Of a stretch of 64,000 nt of DNA, positions 34,411-45,216 are shown piece after piece. How positions within the stretch are numbered: the stretch's first letter is position 1; each line of letters starts with the position of its first letter. Origin of the DNA: JAPPFW01 sp965231815 (lineage in GTDB: Bacteria; Actinomycetota; Acidimicrobiia; Spongiisociales; Spongiisociaceae); NCBI GenBank assembly GCA_965231815.1, contig OZ246890.1, positions 1,302,001 through 1,366,000 of the forward strand, read 5' to 3'. Both the position numbers and the translations under genes were made by a program. The notes beneath the pieces are model-generated. The model was not told the origin of the DNA and made no database searches. It worked only from the letters and a program-made list of their open reading frames with translations.

Positions 34411-37008
34411 CTAGCGACGTTTCTTGGGAGGCCACTTACCCTGTTCTTTGAGCTTCTCCCGGCGGCGTTCCAGCAGGGCGGCAGCCTGGTCCAAGTCGAG
34501 ACTTGCGATGACGCCTTCCCGTACGGAGGCGTTAACTACACCGTCGGTAACGTAAGGTCCGTACCGACCGGTCTTGACAATCACGTTGCCACCCGACACC
34601 GGGTCGGTACCCAGCTCCTTGAGGGGAGGTGCCGCCACTCGACGCCTTGACTGCTTGGGGGCGCTTAATACTTTCACGGCGGCGTCGAGCGTGATCTCGA
34701 AGAGTTGGCGGGGATCGTCGAGACTGCGGGATTCCTTTCCCATCTTGATGTACGGTCCGTAGCGACCGTTGTAGGCGAGGATTGCCTGGCCCGTTTCCGG
34801 GTGTTTGCCGATCCGGCGAGGTAAGGAGAGCAACCGGAGCGCGTCTTCCAGACCCAGCTCATCGATAACCATGTTCGGGAGGAGGGACGCTCGTTTGGGC
34901 TTCTTGGTGGTTTCCTGATCATCGCCTAGTTGCACGTAAGGGCCGTATCGACCTTCTCGGGCGAGAACTGTCAGTCCGGAAACCGGGTCGGTTCCCAGGA
35001 TCTTGTCTCCGGTGGGCGTCTCTTCGAGTATTTCGATCGCTCGTTCCACCGAGAGTTCATCGGGCGCCATACCTTCGGGAAGCGACGCCTTGTCGTCGCC
35101 GCGAGCGATGTACGGTCCGTACCGGCCTACCCGCACGACAACGGGTACCCCATCGGTGTCCTCTCCCAGGCCGAGGTTGATATTCCTAGGGTCGATACGG
35201 TCGATATTCTCGGCTGATATGAGGTGGCGGAGCCCGGGCGTGCCGTTACCGTGGAAGAACCGCCGGAGCCAAGGCACCTTGTCCTCTTCTCCCCTGGCAA
35301 TCCGGTCCAAGTCGTCCTCCATGCGGGCTGTGAAGTCGAAGTTCACCAAGTCCTCGAAGTGGCGTTCGAGCAGCAGTGTGGTGGCGAACCCGGTGATGGA
35401 GGGCACGAGGGCGGTACCCTTCTTGAATACGTATCCACGTTCGATGATCGTGGAGATGATCGAGGCGTAAGTGGAGGGGCGACCGATTCCCCGATCCTCG
35501 AGTTCCCTGATCAACGATGCTTCGGTAAAGCGCCGCGGCGGCTGGGTTTCGTGGCCCTTGGGTGTCAGGTTCTCGGCTAGGACCGCATCCCCCACTGCGA
35601 GGGTAGGTAGCCGCCGCTCCCGACCGACCGCTTCCGTGTCGGGACCCCTTTGATTCCGATCGTAAACGCGCAGGAAGCCGGGAAACGTGATGACCAGTCC
35701 CGAGGTACCGAACTCCAGGTCGGTACCACCCGCCGCAGGACCGCCGATCCGGACGCGGGTGCTTTCTCCTCTGGCCGCGGCCATCTGCGAGGCGAGCGCA
35801 CGAGCCCATATAAGCCGGTAGACGCTTTGCTGGTCCCGATCCTTTACCAGAGCGGCAACCTCTTCGGGGGTCTTCCAGGAATCCCCGGACGGGCGGATCG
35901 CCTCGTGAGCCTCTTGGGCGTTCTTCACCCGGCTGGTGTAGGTGCGGGGTTTCGGGGATAGGTATTTGGATCCGTATCGTTTGACGATTTCTGAACGGGC
36001 AGTTTGGAGCGCGGTTTCCGAGAGGGTGGTGCTGTCGGTCCGCATGTACGTTATGTGACCCTGTTCGTAAAGCCGCTGGGCGGCCCGCATTGTCCGCGAC
36101 GCGCTGTAGCGGAGCTTGCCGGACGCCTCCTGCTGCAAGGTAGAGGTCCGGAAGGGGGCGTAGGGTTGGCGCGTGTAGGGCTTGGCCTCCACGGAACGAA
36201 CCCGAAACCGACGACCCTCCGCCGCATCCGCCAGTGCCGTAGCTCTTGCCTCGTCGAGCCGAACCACCTTGGGCGAGGTGAGCTTCCCCGCCTTATCAAA
36301 ATCTCTGGCGGCAGCAAGACGCACGCCGTCCACGGCTGCCAGCGAGGCGGGAAACTCATCCGAAGACGCGGTGGCGAATGTCCCGTCCACGTTCCAGAAA
36401 CCAGCCGAAACGAACGCCATCCGGAGCCGTTCCCGTTCGACCACCAGCCGGACCGCCACGCTCTGGACCCTTCCCGCCGACAGACCCTTACTCACCTTGC
36501 GCCACAGGACCGGAGACAGCCCGTATCCCACTAGCCGGTCGAGGGTTCGGCGGGCTTCCTGGGCCTCTACGAGGTTGCTGTCTATGGAGCGAGGGTTGGC
36601 AAGCGCGTTACGTATCGCGGAAGGAGTGATCTCGTGAAAAACCATCCGCCTCATCGGAACCTTGGGTTTGAGCACCTGTTCGAGATGCCACGCAATCGCT
36701 TCACCTTCCCGGTCTTCGTCGGTGGCGAGATACAACTCGGAGGCATCCTTCACCAGTTTTCGGAGTGTCGTCACCACCTTGCGACTCCCCGGCGGGACCA
36801 CGTAGATGGGCCGGAAGTCGCGGTCCACATCCACCCCCCAGTCCCTTGCCCAACGCTCCTGTTTGTATCGGGCGGGAATCTGTTTGGCGTTGTTGGGTAG
36901 ATCACGGATGTGGCCTTGGGATGACTCGACGCGATAGCCACGGCCTAGGTAGCCGGAGATGGTACGAGCCTTGGTAGCGGATTCGACGATGATAAGTGGC
37001 CTTGCCAT
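34411..37008 (-). CDS. topA: DNA topoisomerase I
   Basis: Relaxes negative supercoils. The 865-residue protein begins with the TOPRIM domain MARPLIIVESATKARTISGYLG, has the acidic DEDREGEAIAWHL motif and the active-site tyrosine in HITYMRTDSTTLS. There are no zinc fingers; instead the C-terminal third carries about four copies of a unit containing GRYGPYV/I (for example DPVSGLTVLAREGRYGPYVQ) and ends in a Lys/Arg tail KEQGKWPPKKRR, the actinobacterial type of topoisomerase I C-terminus. It is convergent with the ATPase/PIN cassette and divergent from the MFS gene. Confidence 0.95.
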   Translation of the reverse strand: MARPLIIVESATKARTISGYLGRGYRVESSQGHIRDLPNNAKQIPARYKQERWARDWGVDVDRDFRPIYVVPPGSRKVVTTLRKLVKDASELYLATDEDREGEAIAWHLEQVLKPKVPMRRMVFHEITPSAIRNALANPRSIDSNLVEAQEARRTLDRLVGYGLSPVLWRKVSKGLSAGRVQSVAVRLVVERERLRMAFVSAGFWNVDGTFATASSDEFPASLAAVDGVRLAAARDFDKAGKLTSPKVVRLDEARATALADAAEGRRFRVRSVEAKPYTRQPYAPFRTSTLQQEASGKLRYSASRTMRAAQRLYEQGHITYMRTDSTTLSETALQTARSEIVKRYGSKYLSPKPRTYTSRVKNAQEAHEAIRPSGDSWKTPEEVAALVKDRDQQSVYRLIWARALASQMAAARGESTRVRIGGPAAGGTDLEFGTSGLVITFPGFLRVYDRNQRGPDTEAVGRERRLPTLAVGDAVLAENLTPKGHETQPPRRFTEASLIRELEDRGIGRPSTYASIISTIIERGYVFKKGTALVPSITGFATTLLLERHFEDLVNFDFTARMEDDLDRIARGEEDKVPWLRRFFHGNGTPGLRHLISAENIDRIDPRNINLGLGEDTDGVPVVVRVGRYGPYIARGDDKASLPEGMAPDELSVERAIEILEETPTGDKILGTDPVSGLTVLAREGRYGPYVQLGDDQETTKKPKRASLLPNMVIDELGLEDALRLLSLPRRIGKHPETGQAILAYNGRYGPYIKMGKESRSLDDPRQLFEITLDAAVKVLSAPKQSRRRVAAPPLKELGTDPVSGGNVIVKTGRYGPYVTDGVVNASVREGVIASLDLDQAAALLERRREKLKEQGKWPPKKRR

Positions 37009-37118
37009 GATGGAATAGATAGCCTGAAACGGGCGATCATGTCAAGACGGGCTTACTCGCCCGAACCGAGACAGCCGGTATTATTGCGACTCGTGATTCC
37101 TCTAATCGGCTTTGGGGG

Positions 37119-38528
37119 TTGTTGATCGAACTATTGCGCAGGGGCGCCTTCTCGCGGCTGTGGTGGGCTAGCGCCGCTTCCTCGTTGGGTGATTGGATAA
37201 CCTTCTTCGCCACGCTGGCGCTTGCCAGCCAAATCGGTGGCAGTACGGCGGTCCTGGTACCGCTGATGAGCAGGATCATCCCGAGCCTGCTGCTCGGCTC
37301 GTTCGCAGGGGTAATCGCCGACCGGCTGGACCGCAAGTGGGTCATGGTCCTGTCGGATGTGGGCCGGGGGGTGGTGGTGCTCGCTTTCGTTCTGGCTGAC
37401 GACCTGATAATGATCGCCGTCATCTCGTCCGTTCTCGAACTGCTGACCATGATCCGCCAGCCTGCTCGGGAGGCAGCCGTTCCCACCCTGGTCAAGCCGA
37501 GGGATCTAGTGGCCGCCAACAGTTTCTCCGCGCTCGCGGCCTATGGAACCGCGCCGATCGGGGCGGCTATATGGACCGGCCTTGCCGCCCTCTTCGTAGC
37601 GACAGGCGCATGGGGTCCGGTCGACCGGGGGCCCGACCTTGCCTTCGTGATGGACTCTGTAACCTTTCTGGTATCGGGCGCTCTAGTCGCCACCATCGCC
37701 ATCCCGAAACCCGCTCTCGCCGGGGACACCAAGGTAGGAAGTGAGCAGCGGGACTGGTGGCAACCGATGAGGGACCTGGTAGAGGGTGTGGTATTCGTGA
37801 CCAGGACCAGGACGGTTCGCCGAGTGGTGTTCGGTATGGCGGTGGCACTCTTCGGGGGAAGCGCCCTGTTGCCGCTTGGGCAGTCCTTCGCCCGGGACGT
37901 GCTCGGAGGTGGGGATACCGGTTTCGGCGCCCTTGTGACAGCTTTGGGGGTTGGTGTGGCGCTTGGCATGCTGGGGGTGTCCCTATTCAGCACCGAGCAG
38001 ACCCGATACGATCTCACCTACTCTCTCAGCTTGGGTATTACCGGGGTGGCGATCGGTCTGGCCGCCTTTACACGAACCGTGGGGGGAGCTTCGGGATGGG
38101 TGCTCCTAGCCGGAGTGGGGACCGGCTATGCCTACGTGATGGGTTTCACTCATCTCCATGAGGTGGTCGAGGACCGGTTGCGCGGGCGTACTTTCGCCGC
38201 GTTGTTCACGCTGGTCCGAACCGCCATGATGGTGTCTTTCGCGCTGGCCGTACTGGCGGCGGCCACCTTGGACGGGGTACTCCCTGCGCCGTTCGACAAC
38301 GGCATCCGGAATGTGTTCGCCCTCGCCGGCATCCTCATCCTGGTAACCGGAGTACTCTCCATCGCCTACATTCGGCAGGGTCTGGCGCCACCCCGACTGC
38401 CCCGGAAGATGCAGCGTTCGATATCGGACACCGCCCATACCCGAGCCTTGGCCGAAGGCGGCAGGCGGCGGGGCAGGGATCATGACGAGGTAAGAAGTGT
38501 TGGAGAGGGAAGAGACCGCGAAGGGTGA
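37119..38528 (+). CDS. MFS transporter
   Basis: A 469-residue permease of the major facilitator family, starting at TTG (37119, or the next codon). Hydrophobic helices alternate with the usual cytoplasmic loop after helix 2, GVIADRLDRKWVMVLSDVGRG. Best resemblance is to the drug-efflux group (MFS_3-like). The C-terminal 50 residues are a charged, Arg-rich tail. The order topA, MFS, tmk, holB recurs in actinobacteria. Substrate unknown. Confidence 0.85.
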   Translation: MLIELLRRGAFSRLWWASAASSLGDWITFFATLALASQIGGSTAVLVPLMSRIIPSLLLGSFAGVIADRLDRKWVMVLSDVGRGVVVLAFVLADDLIMIAVISSVLELLTMIRQPAREAAVPTLVKPRDLVAANSFSALAAYGTAPIGAAIWTGLAALFVATGAWGPVDRGPDLAFVMDSVTFLVSGALVATIAIPKPALAGDTKVGSEQRDWWQPMRDLVEGVVFVTRTRTVRRVVFGMAVALFGGSALLPLGQSFARDVLGGGDTGFGALVTALGVGVALGMLGVSLFSTEQTRYDLTYSLSLGITGVAIGLAAFTRTVGGASGWVLLAGVGTGYAYVMGFTHLHEVVEDRLRGRTFAALFTLVRTAMMVSFALAVLAAATLDGVLPAPFDNGIRNVFALAGILILVTGVLSIAYIRQGLAPPRLPRKMQRSISDTAHTRALAEGGRRRGRDHDEVRSVGEGRDREG

Positions 38529-38607
38529 CCGCGGGCACGAAGCGGGGCCACCGTCCATGTGGAATCCAGATGAATCCGCCGGAACGGCCCCGATTACATT
38601 GACCGGG

Positions 38608-39213
38608 ATGAGCCGCTACATAGCGTTGGAAGGTATCGATGGCGCCGGGAAGTCCACCATCAAGACGGCGCTCGCGCACCGTTTGGTGTCCGCCGGTGTT
38701 GAGGTAGTCGCCGTGCGGGAGCCCGGCGGAACCCCGCTAGGCGAGAGGCTCCGAACTGTATTGCTTGATGGACAGGCCGTTACCCCGTGGGCAGAGGCCC
38801 TCATGTTCGCCGCCGCTCGAGCGCAGCTGGTGGAGCAAGTGGTGGGCCCGGCGCTGCGACGAGGGGCCTGGGTGGTGAGTGATCGCTCGGTTTATTCGTC
38901 GCTGGCTTACCAGGGCGCCGGTCGGGGATTGGGTATCGAGGCGGTCAGGAAAGTCAACGAACCAGGCATGGCGACAACGTGGCCCGACCTGGTGATCCTC
39001 CTGGCTGTCGATACGCGGATCGGGTTGGCTCGACAGCGTCGGGCTGACCGCATCGGCGCCTCGGGCATTTCGTTCCTATCCAAGGTCGCCAAGGCGTTCG
39101 TAACCCTTGCCGCCCGGGATCCCGGTCGCTTCGTCGTGGTGGACGCGGAGCGGCCGTTGGAGGCAGTGACGGACGATGTGTGGGCGGTGGTGAGGCGGTC
39201 GGGCGATGTTTAG
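38608..39213 (+). CDS. tmk: Thymidylate kinase
   Basis: Phosphorylates dTMP to dTDP. From the ATG at 38608 the protein has 201 residues: P-loop YIALEGIDGAGKST, the DR(Y/S)-type motif VVSDRSVYSSLAYQGAGRG and a LID segment ARQRRADRIGASGISFLSKV. The frame is open back to 38497, but the extra 37 residues overlap the MFS tail and lack family similarity. It overlaps holB by 8 bp; tmk and holB are commonly paired. Confidence 0.92.
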   Translation: MSRYIALEGIDGAGKSTIKTALAHRLVSAGVEVVAVREPGGTPLGERLRTVLLDGQAVTPWAEALMFAAARAQLVEQVVGPALRRGAWVVSDRSVYSSLAYQGAGRGLGIEAVRKVNEPGMATTWPDLVILLAVDTRIGLARQRRADRIGASGISFLSKVAKAFVTLAARDPGRFVVVDAERPLEAVTDDVWAVVRRSGDV

Positions 39214-40267
39214 GAGCATCGGCGAGGGGATCATCGGCCACCAAGCAACGATTGATGTTCTCGAACGGGAGGCGCCGTCACCCAACCATGCCTACCTGTT
39301 TGTCGGACCTCCTAATGTCGGGAAGGCAACCGTGGCGCTGGCTTTCGCCGCGGAGTTGGTCAGCATCTCGGAGGCGAGCCGGGAGCGGGCGATGCGCCAC
39401 AGCCACCCCGACGTGGTGGTGTTCGGCCCTGAGGGCAAATCCTCCCTCGGGGTCGACCAGGCCCGCCTCGCCATCAGGACCGCCGCCTTGAGACCGGTGG
39501 AGGCCGACCGCAAGGTGATCATCTTTGAAGAAGCCTCCGTAATGACCGAAGCGGCGGCGAACGCCTTGCTCAAGACGCTGGAGGAACCGCCGCCGGACAC
39601 AGTTTTCGTCGTGGTGGTCGGCTCCGAAGACGATCTTCCTGCCACTGTGGCGAGCCGTTGCCGGATCGTTCGATTCGGCCGGGTCTCCCAAACGGAGATC
39701 GTGTCGGCGCTCATCGACCGGGGAGTTGATGAGGAGCAGGCGAGGGTCACCGCCAGGATCACTGGAGGGAGTCCCGGTCTAGCCCTGGATCTGGCAACCA
39801 ATCCGGATATCGAGGAGTTTCGTCGCCGCTGGTTATCGGTGCCCGGACGGGTAACGTCGCGGACCGGCGACGGGTTTCGCCTCGCTAAGGAGATGGTGGA
39901 CGCTCACGCGCCGCTGCTCAAGGGGATCAAAAAGCGCCGGCAAGAGGAGATCAAGGAGCTGAAGTCACGGGAGCCGGACACTCCGACCGGCGCCCTGGAG
40001 GCCGCCGCCAAGCGCGAGCTACGCAGCACGGGGAATGCGCTGCTGATCGCTGGGCTGGAGATGCTCGCCTCCTGGTACCTGGACTCGGCCTCCGTACAGT
40101 TCGGCGGCCCACGCCGCAACCCCGATGTGCCGACTACGGATCTGGCCATGGTTCCCATCGATCAAGCCGTCCATTCCGCGGAGATAATCATGGACGCGGC
40201 GGTTCAGATCAGACGCCGGCAGAGACCGGGGTTGGTGCTTGGCTGGCTCTTCACGTCGCTCGGTTAG
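39206..40267 (+). CDS. holB: DNA polymerase III delta-prime subunit
   Basis: Clamp-loader subunit of 353 residues. It has the modified P-loop GPPNVGKATVALAFA, the Walker B-like strand KVIIFEEASVMTEAAANALLKTLEEPPPDTVFVVV (the EEA...LLKTLEEP signature of DnaX/HolB proteins) and SRCRIVRF. The zinc-module cysteines found in many homologues are missing here; that segment reads AELVSISEASRERAMRHSHPD. It ends the housekeeping block before the defence island. Confidence 0.93.
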   Translation: MFRSIGEGIIGHQATIDVLEREAPSPNHAYLFVGPPNVGKATVALAFAAELVSISEASRERAMRHSHPDVVVFGPEGKSSLGVDQARLAIRTAALRPVEADRKVIIFEEASVMTEAAANALLKTLEEPPPDTVFVVVVGSEDDLPATVASRCRIVRFGRVSQTEIVSALIDRGVDEEQARVTARITGGSPGLALDLATNPDIEEFRRRWLSVPGRVTSRTGDGFRLAKEMVDAHAPLLKGIKKRRQEEIKELKSREPDTPTGALEAAAKRELRSTGNALLIAGLEMLASWYLDSASVQFGGPRRNPDVPTTDLAMVPIDQAVHSAEIIMDAAVQIRRRQRPGLVLGWLFTSLG

Positions 40268-40287
40268 CCCATCCGGATCACGCTTCT

Positions 40288-40464
40288 TCAAGAAGTGCAA
40301 TATGTCAAGTGCAGGTGGTCAATTATCCCCTCGCACCGGGCCCACTCTTCAATCATGGGGATGAGATCGGACAGCTGGTCGGCGCCACCTGCGAAGCCCA
40401 AGTCGTCCTCGGCCCACCACGTAGTTCCCGCGTGCCGATTCCGGTAAATCCGCACCGCATGCAT
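40288..40464 (-). CDS. Small HicB-like protein, orphan
   Basis: From an ATG with a good ribosome-binding site (GAGGAGGAACC) the protein has 58 residues. The pattern VRIYRNRHAGTTWWAEDDLGFAGGADQLSDL resembles the partial-RNase-H fold of HicB/DUF1902 antitoxins, in which a trp-rich strand is followed by a small-residue turn. No HicA toxin is adjacent. It could be a free-standing regulator or the remnant of a toxin-antitoxin pair at the island boundary. Confidence 0.55.
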   Translation of the reverse strand: MHAVRIYRNRHAGTTWWAEDDLGFAGGADQLSDLIPMIEEWARCEGIIDHLHLTYCTS

Positions 40465-40591
40465 CAGGTTCCTCCTCGTTCTCGCCCGCTTCACGATAGA
40501 AGCCCGCTGGACCAAACATGTAGTGGAGCCTTCAGGGCTTACGTCGACACTATCCGTGGGTGCGAAACCTTATTAGGTTCTCAAAACCAGC
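40465..40591. other. Non-coding region at the left edge of the defence island
   Basis: Between the HicB-like gene and the boundary repeat I see no gene. It includes the promoter side of the HicB-like gene. Confidence 0.4.
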
Positions 40592-40890
40592 GTCCTGAGT
40601 CTTTGTTTCGTTTGTGTGTGGGAGACCGCGAAATCTTTCTGAGGGGCGTTGCCCGACCGCAAGAGGATCTGTCCCACCTCCTCTGCATACTGGTGGGTAA
40701 CCGTAAGCACCGACGGTTCGATCAGGTACCGACCGGACCGGGGTTGGGATTATCTTGTTTTTTTACCTTGCTGTCGGCAAGGGGTTGGCGGGACGCGTTT
40801 CGACGCCGAGGAGGCGGCGGTTGGGGGTGGGTTCCCACCGGAGGTGAACCATCCGGTAGTTTCGTTTTCGCGGTTTTCTCCAGATCTGTG
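40592..40890 (+). repeat. Boundary repeat family, copy A (left flank of the defence island)
   Basis: About 300 bp that align with 54983-55297 in the same orientation and with 63883-64000. Shared blocks include GGGAGACCGC, AATCTTTCT, CTCTGCATACTGGT, GCACCGACGGTTCG, GACCGGGGTTGGGAT, GGACGCGTTTCGACGC and GAGGAGGCGGCGG. CGGTTCG (40714-40720) pairs with CGGACCG (40734-40740) to form a hairpin conserved in all three copies; a T7 run follows at about 40759. It ends 112 bp before hsdM. No credible protein is encoded. The larger frame that covers it (from 40649) is just an unconserved extension of hsdM. Confidence 0.8.
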
Positions 40891-41002
40891 CTTGATCCGA
40901 GTACGGTGTTATTCCCAGCGGATCTGTGATAGAGGACACTGGGCCCCTAGGTTGGTCTCAGGCGTCCTTGTCGGCTGTGGTTCCTTTGGCGGTGGAGAAC
41001 GG

Positions 41003-42817
<1,815 letters not shown>

Positions 42818-43042
42818 CACCCTCGAATACCGAACCGCTATCGAGGATTATCTAGAAGAGGAAGTCTTGCCCTGGGTCCCCGACGCCTGGCACGATCCGA
42901 AGAAGACCAAGATCGGCTACGAGATACCCCTGACCAGGCACTTCTATGTCTACACCCCACCCCGCCCCCTCGAAGAAATCGACGCCGAGATCAGGATCCT
43001 AGAGGCCGACACTCGAGCTCTATTGGCGGAAATAACCGGGTG

Positions 43043-44248
43043 ATGGTCAGACTGAAGCATCTTGCGCGCCTTCATACGGAGTGCACATCTAGCGGTACCC
43101 GTCCATATGTGGCGCTTGAGCATATCGACAGTTGGACTGGTGATCTCCTAACGTCTGCAGAACTTCCGGAGCGAACTCCTACACGGGCTGGCATGGTTTC
43201 GATTGAGCCGGGTGATGTCCTGTTCGGGAAACTTCGACCGTATCTTGCGAAGACCTGGCTGGTGGATCGGCCTGCGTTGGCTTCCACCGAGTTGCTGTGT
43301 ATGCGGACCTTTGATGGGGTTGAGTCTCGGTGGTTCGGATACCTGACGATGACCTCTCAATTTGTTGGATGGGCGGTGGCAACGTCGGAGGGAACCAAGA
43401 TGCCTAGGACTAGCTGGGAGAAGGTTGGCGCGTATCGGTCCTGGTTACCGCCGGAGTTCGAGCAGCAGGCGATTGCTGATTACCTCGACACCGAAACCGG
43501 CCGCATCGACGCCCTCATCTCCAAGAAACGCCGCCTGGTCGAACTCCTCCGGGAACGCCGCCGGGCACTGATCACCGCGGCGGTTGATCCTGATCGCCAC
43601 AACGACCAACACTCCGAAACGGCCGGTTACCGGGTTGCGACGACTACGAGGCTCAAGCGAGTGACCGTGCTGCGGGCTGGAGGAACCCCTTCCGTCCAAA
43701 CTGGACGATTCTGGTCTGATCCACCTGATGGGCTTCCGTGGGTTGCGATCGGTGATATGTCGGGTGGCAACTTCGTAAGCGACACAGATCGTCACGTTTC
43801 TCTGGAGGGTATCGCCGTGAAGCGACTTCCGGTTGGGCGACCAGGGACTGTTATGTTTGCGATGTATGCCAGCTTGGGTGCCGTTGCCGAGCTAGCTGTG
43901 ACTGCATCTTGGAACCAGGCCTTGCTCGGGATTGATCCCGTTGAAGGAGTTGCGGTGGGAAGGTTTGTCAGATACTGGTTAGAGCACCTTCGTCCAAGTC
44001 TAGGAGCATTGGCACGAAGCAATACCCAGGACAACCTGAATGCTGAGCAGGTGGCGAATCTGGCTTTCCCTGTCGTTTCTGTGGACGAGCAGCGGGCGAT
44101 TGCCGATTTCCTCGACACCGAAACAGTCCGGATCGACAAACTGGTTGAGAAAATCGCCCGCACCGTCGAGCTTCTCCAGGAACGTCGCTCGGCCCTGATA
44201 ACAGCCGCAGTCACCGGCGAGATCGTCGTTGATGGATCGTCGGCATGA
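43043..44248 (+). CDS. hsdS: Type I restriction-modification specificity subunit HsdS
   Basis: HsdS recognises the bipartite DNA target and nucleates the complex. The 401-residue protein has two target-recognition domains (residues about 1-135 and 200-345), each followed by a conserved spacer helix: EQQAIADYLDTETGRIDALI...LLRERRRALITAAV and EQRAIADFLDTETVRIDKLV...LLQERRSALITAAVTGEI. The two spacers are similar at DNA level too (43460-43590 and 44087-44217), so recombination could swap half-specificities. Translation is coupled to the end of the hsdM C-terminal frame, so hsdM phase may also alter HsdS yield. Confidence 0.93.
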   Translation: MVRLKHLARLHTECTSSGTRPYVALEHIDSWTGDLLTSAELPERTPTRAGMVSIEPGDVLFGKLRPYLAKTWLVDRPALASTELLCMRTFDGVESRWFGYLTMTSQFVGWAVATSEGTKMPRTSWEKVGAYRSWLPPEFEQQAIADYLDTETGRIDALISKKRRLVELLRERRRALITAAVDPDRHNDQHSETAGYRVATTTRLKRVTVLRAGGTPSVQTGRFWSDPPDGLPWVAIGDMSGGNFVSDTDRHVSLEGIAVKRLPVGRPGTVMFAMYASLGAVAELAVTASWNQALLGIDPVEGVAVGRFVRYWLEHLRPSLGALARSNTQDNLNAEQVANLAFPVVSVDEQRAIADFLDTETVRIDKLVEKIARTVELLQERRSALITAAVTGEIVVDGSSA

Positions 44249-44266
44249 TGGTCGATCCCGATCCGT

Positions 44267-44695
44267 TCAGCGGGGAGGGGTGATTGCTTCGCCTGGTGGA
44301 AGGTTGCGGATCAGCCATGCTTCTACCTCGTTGATGAATGCGGTGGCTCGCTCGATCGAGTGCAGAGCGGACTCCTCGCTCCAGTCACCCGGGGCAATCG
44401 ACAGGTCGTAGTCCGCCTCCAACCGTTGAAGGTGCATTTTACCCAGCAATCCGGCTATCTCGGCTGGAAAGTCGGATTCGATTACGGCCAATCGGTGGAA
44501 CCGGCTGGCGAGACCCTTATACGTCTTGGTGCTCTCCCGGTGATAGGCGAGAACTGCCTTGGCGGCGTAGAACGCTCCGTGATATGCCACCGACACCGCA
44601 ATCCGGTAGAAGCCCGCGCCATGATTCCCGGCGGCATACCGAGTATTGGAACGGGCCCGTTCAAGGAGAAGGCGGACTTCATCCAGATACGTCAC
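44267..44695 (-). CDS. HEPN-domain protein (UPF0332-like), toxin-side partner of MNT
   Basis: A 142-residue all-helical protein with the HEPN layout MTYLDEVRLLLERARSNTRYA, then YRIAVSVAYHGAFYAAKAVLAY, the equivalent of the Rx4-6H/YxAxFhaAkA region. It overlaps the upstream nucleotidyltransferase by four bases on the same strand. In MNT/HEPN pairs the HEPN protein is usually an RNase toxin that the MNT partner silences, sometimes by AMPylation. It lies between hsdS and hsdR, against the direction of the type I genes. Confidence 0.85.
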   Translation of the reverse strand: MTYLDEVRLLLERARSNTRYAAGNHGAGFYRIAVSVAYHGAFYAAKAVLAYHRESTKTYKGLASRFHRLAVIESDFPAEIAGLLGKMHLQRLEADYDLSIAPGDWSEESALHSIERATAFINEVEAWLIRNLPPGEAITPPR

Positions 44696-45072
44696 GACAC
44701 CCTGATGGCATCAGCCCGGATGTCGCGATAGAACGTCGTGTCCCACGTCTGCACCTGTTCGACCGAGGATGCATACAGCGACACCAGCCACCATTCCGAG
44801 CGCTCGGCGGCAAGATCGAAGAGCACGAAGTCGGTAAGCTTCTTGTAGATCGGATCGCGCCAGTGCATCGAGTCACGTGATTTCTTCACCAGCAGGACAT
44901 CGAGATCCGATTCAGGGCAATGGTCTCCCCTTGCCCGCGACCCGTAGAGCAGCACATCGGATAACTCGTCGCCGTAGAGTTCCCGAGCCTTGCCGGCGAC
45001 TACCGCCGCGGCCTCCAAAGCGTCTCCAACCGTAGGCCAAGGATCGTCAAACCCCCATTCGGTCTCTGCCAT
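44692..45072 (-). CDS. Minimal nucleotidyltransferase (MNT), antitoxin-side partner of HEPN
   Basis: A 126-residue protein with the nucleotidyltransferase signature LLYGSRARGDHCPESDLDVLLV (GS then DxD, residues about 41-62). A third acidic residue probably lies in the TDFVLFDL strand. It starts at an ATG directly after GGGGAGG and overlaps the HEPN gene. In this class MNT neutralises HEPN by complexing or by adenylylation. Promoter elements would lie in the 140-bp AT-rich gap shared with the divergent PaREP1-like gene. Confidence 0.87.
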   Translation of the reverse strand: MAETEWGFDDPWPTVGDALEAAAVVAGKARELYGDELSDVLLYGSRARGDHCPESDLDVLLVKKSRDSMHWRDPIYKKLTDFVLFDLAAERSEWWLVSLYASSVEQVQTWDTTFYRDIRADAIRVS

Positions 45073-45163
45073 CCTCCCCTACGATAGCAAGCAGGCGATG
45101 TTTGGGTCGAGAGTGGCGCGGGCTCTACCTCCGGTGATCGAAGTTATTGCACGCGGCCGAGCA

Positions 45164-45177
45164 TATATTGTAATATA
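45164..45177. promoter_or_regulatory. Perfect palindrome in the MNT/PaREP1 divergent spacer
   Basis: TATATT (45164-45169) and AATATA (45172-45177) are perfect inverted arms around GT, within an AT-rich stretch that contrasts with the surrounding GC-rich genes. A second ATATTGT follows at 45180-45186. A dual promoter/operator for the two divergent modules is a reasonable guess. Confidence 0.4.
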
Positions 45178-45216
45178 CGATATTGTCTACTGATAACTGT
45201 CGAGATGGAGGTGAGA

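Noticed and set aside
40592..40890. The boundary repeat as a c-di-GMP or other known riboswitch
   Set aside because: A GGTAGGTA-like word occurs in copy C, but the aptamer core sequences I know for these classes are missing.
40649..41002. Open extension of hsdM upstream of 41003
   Set aside because: It covers the boundary repeat, has no HsdM similarity and the ATG at 41003 has a proper ribosome-binding site and the conserved N-terminus.
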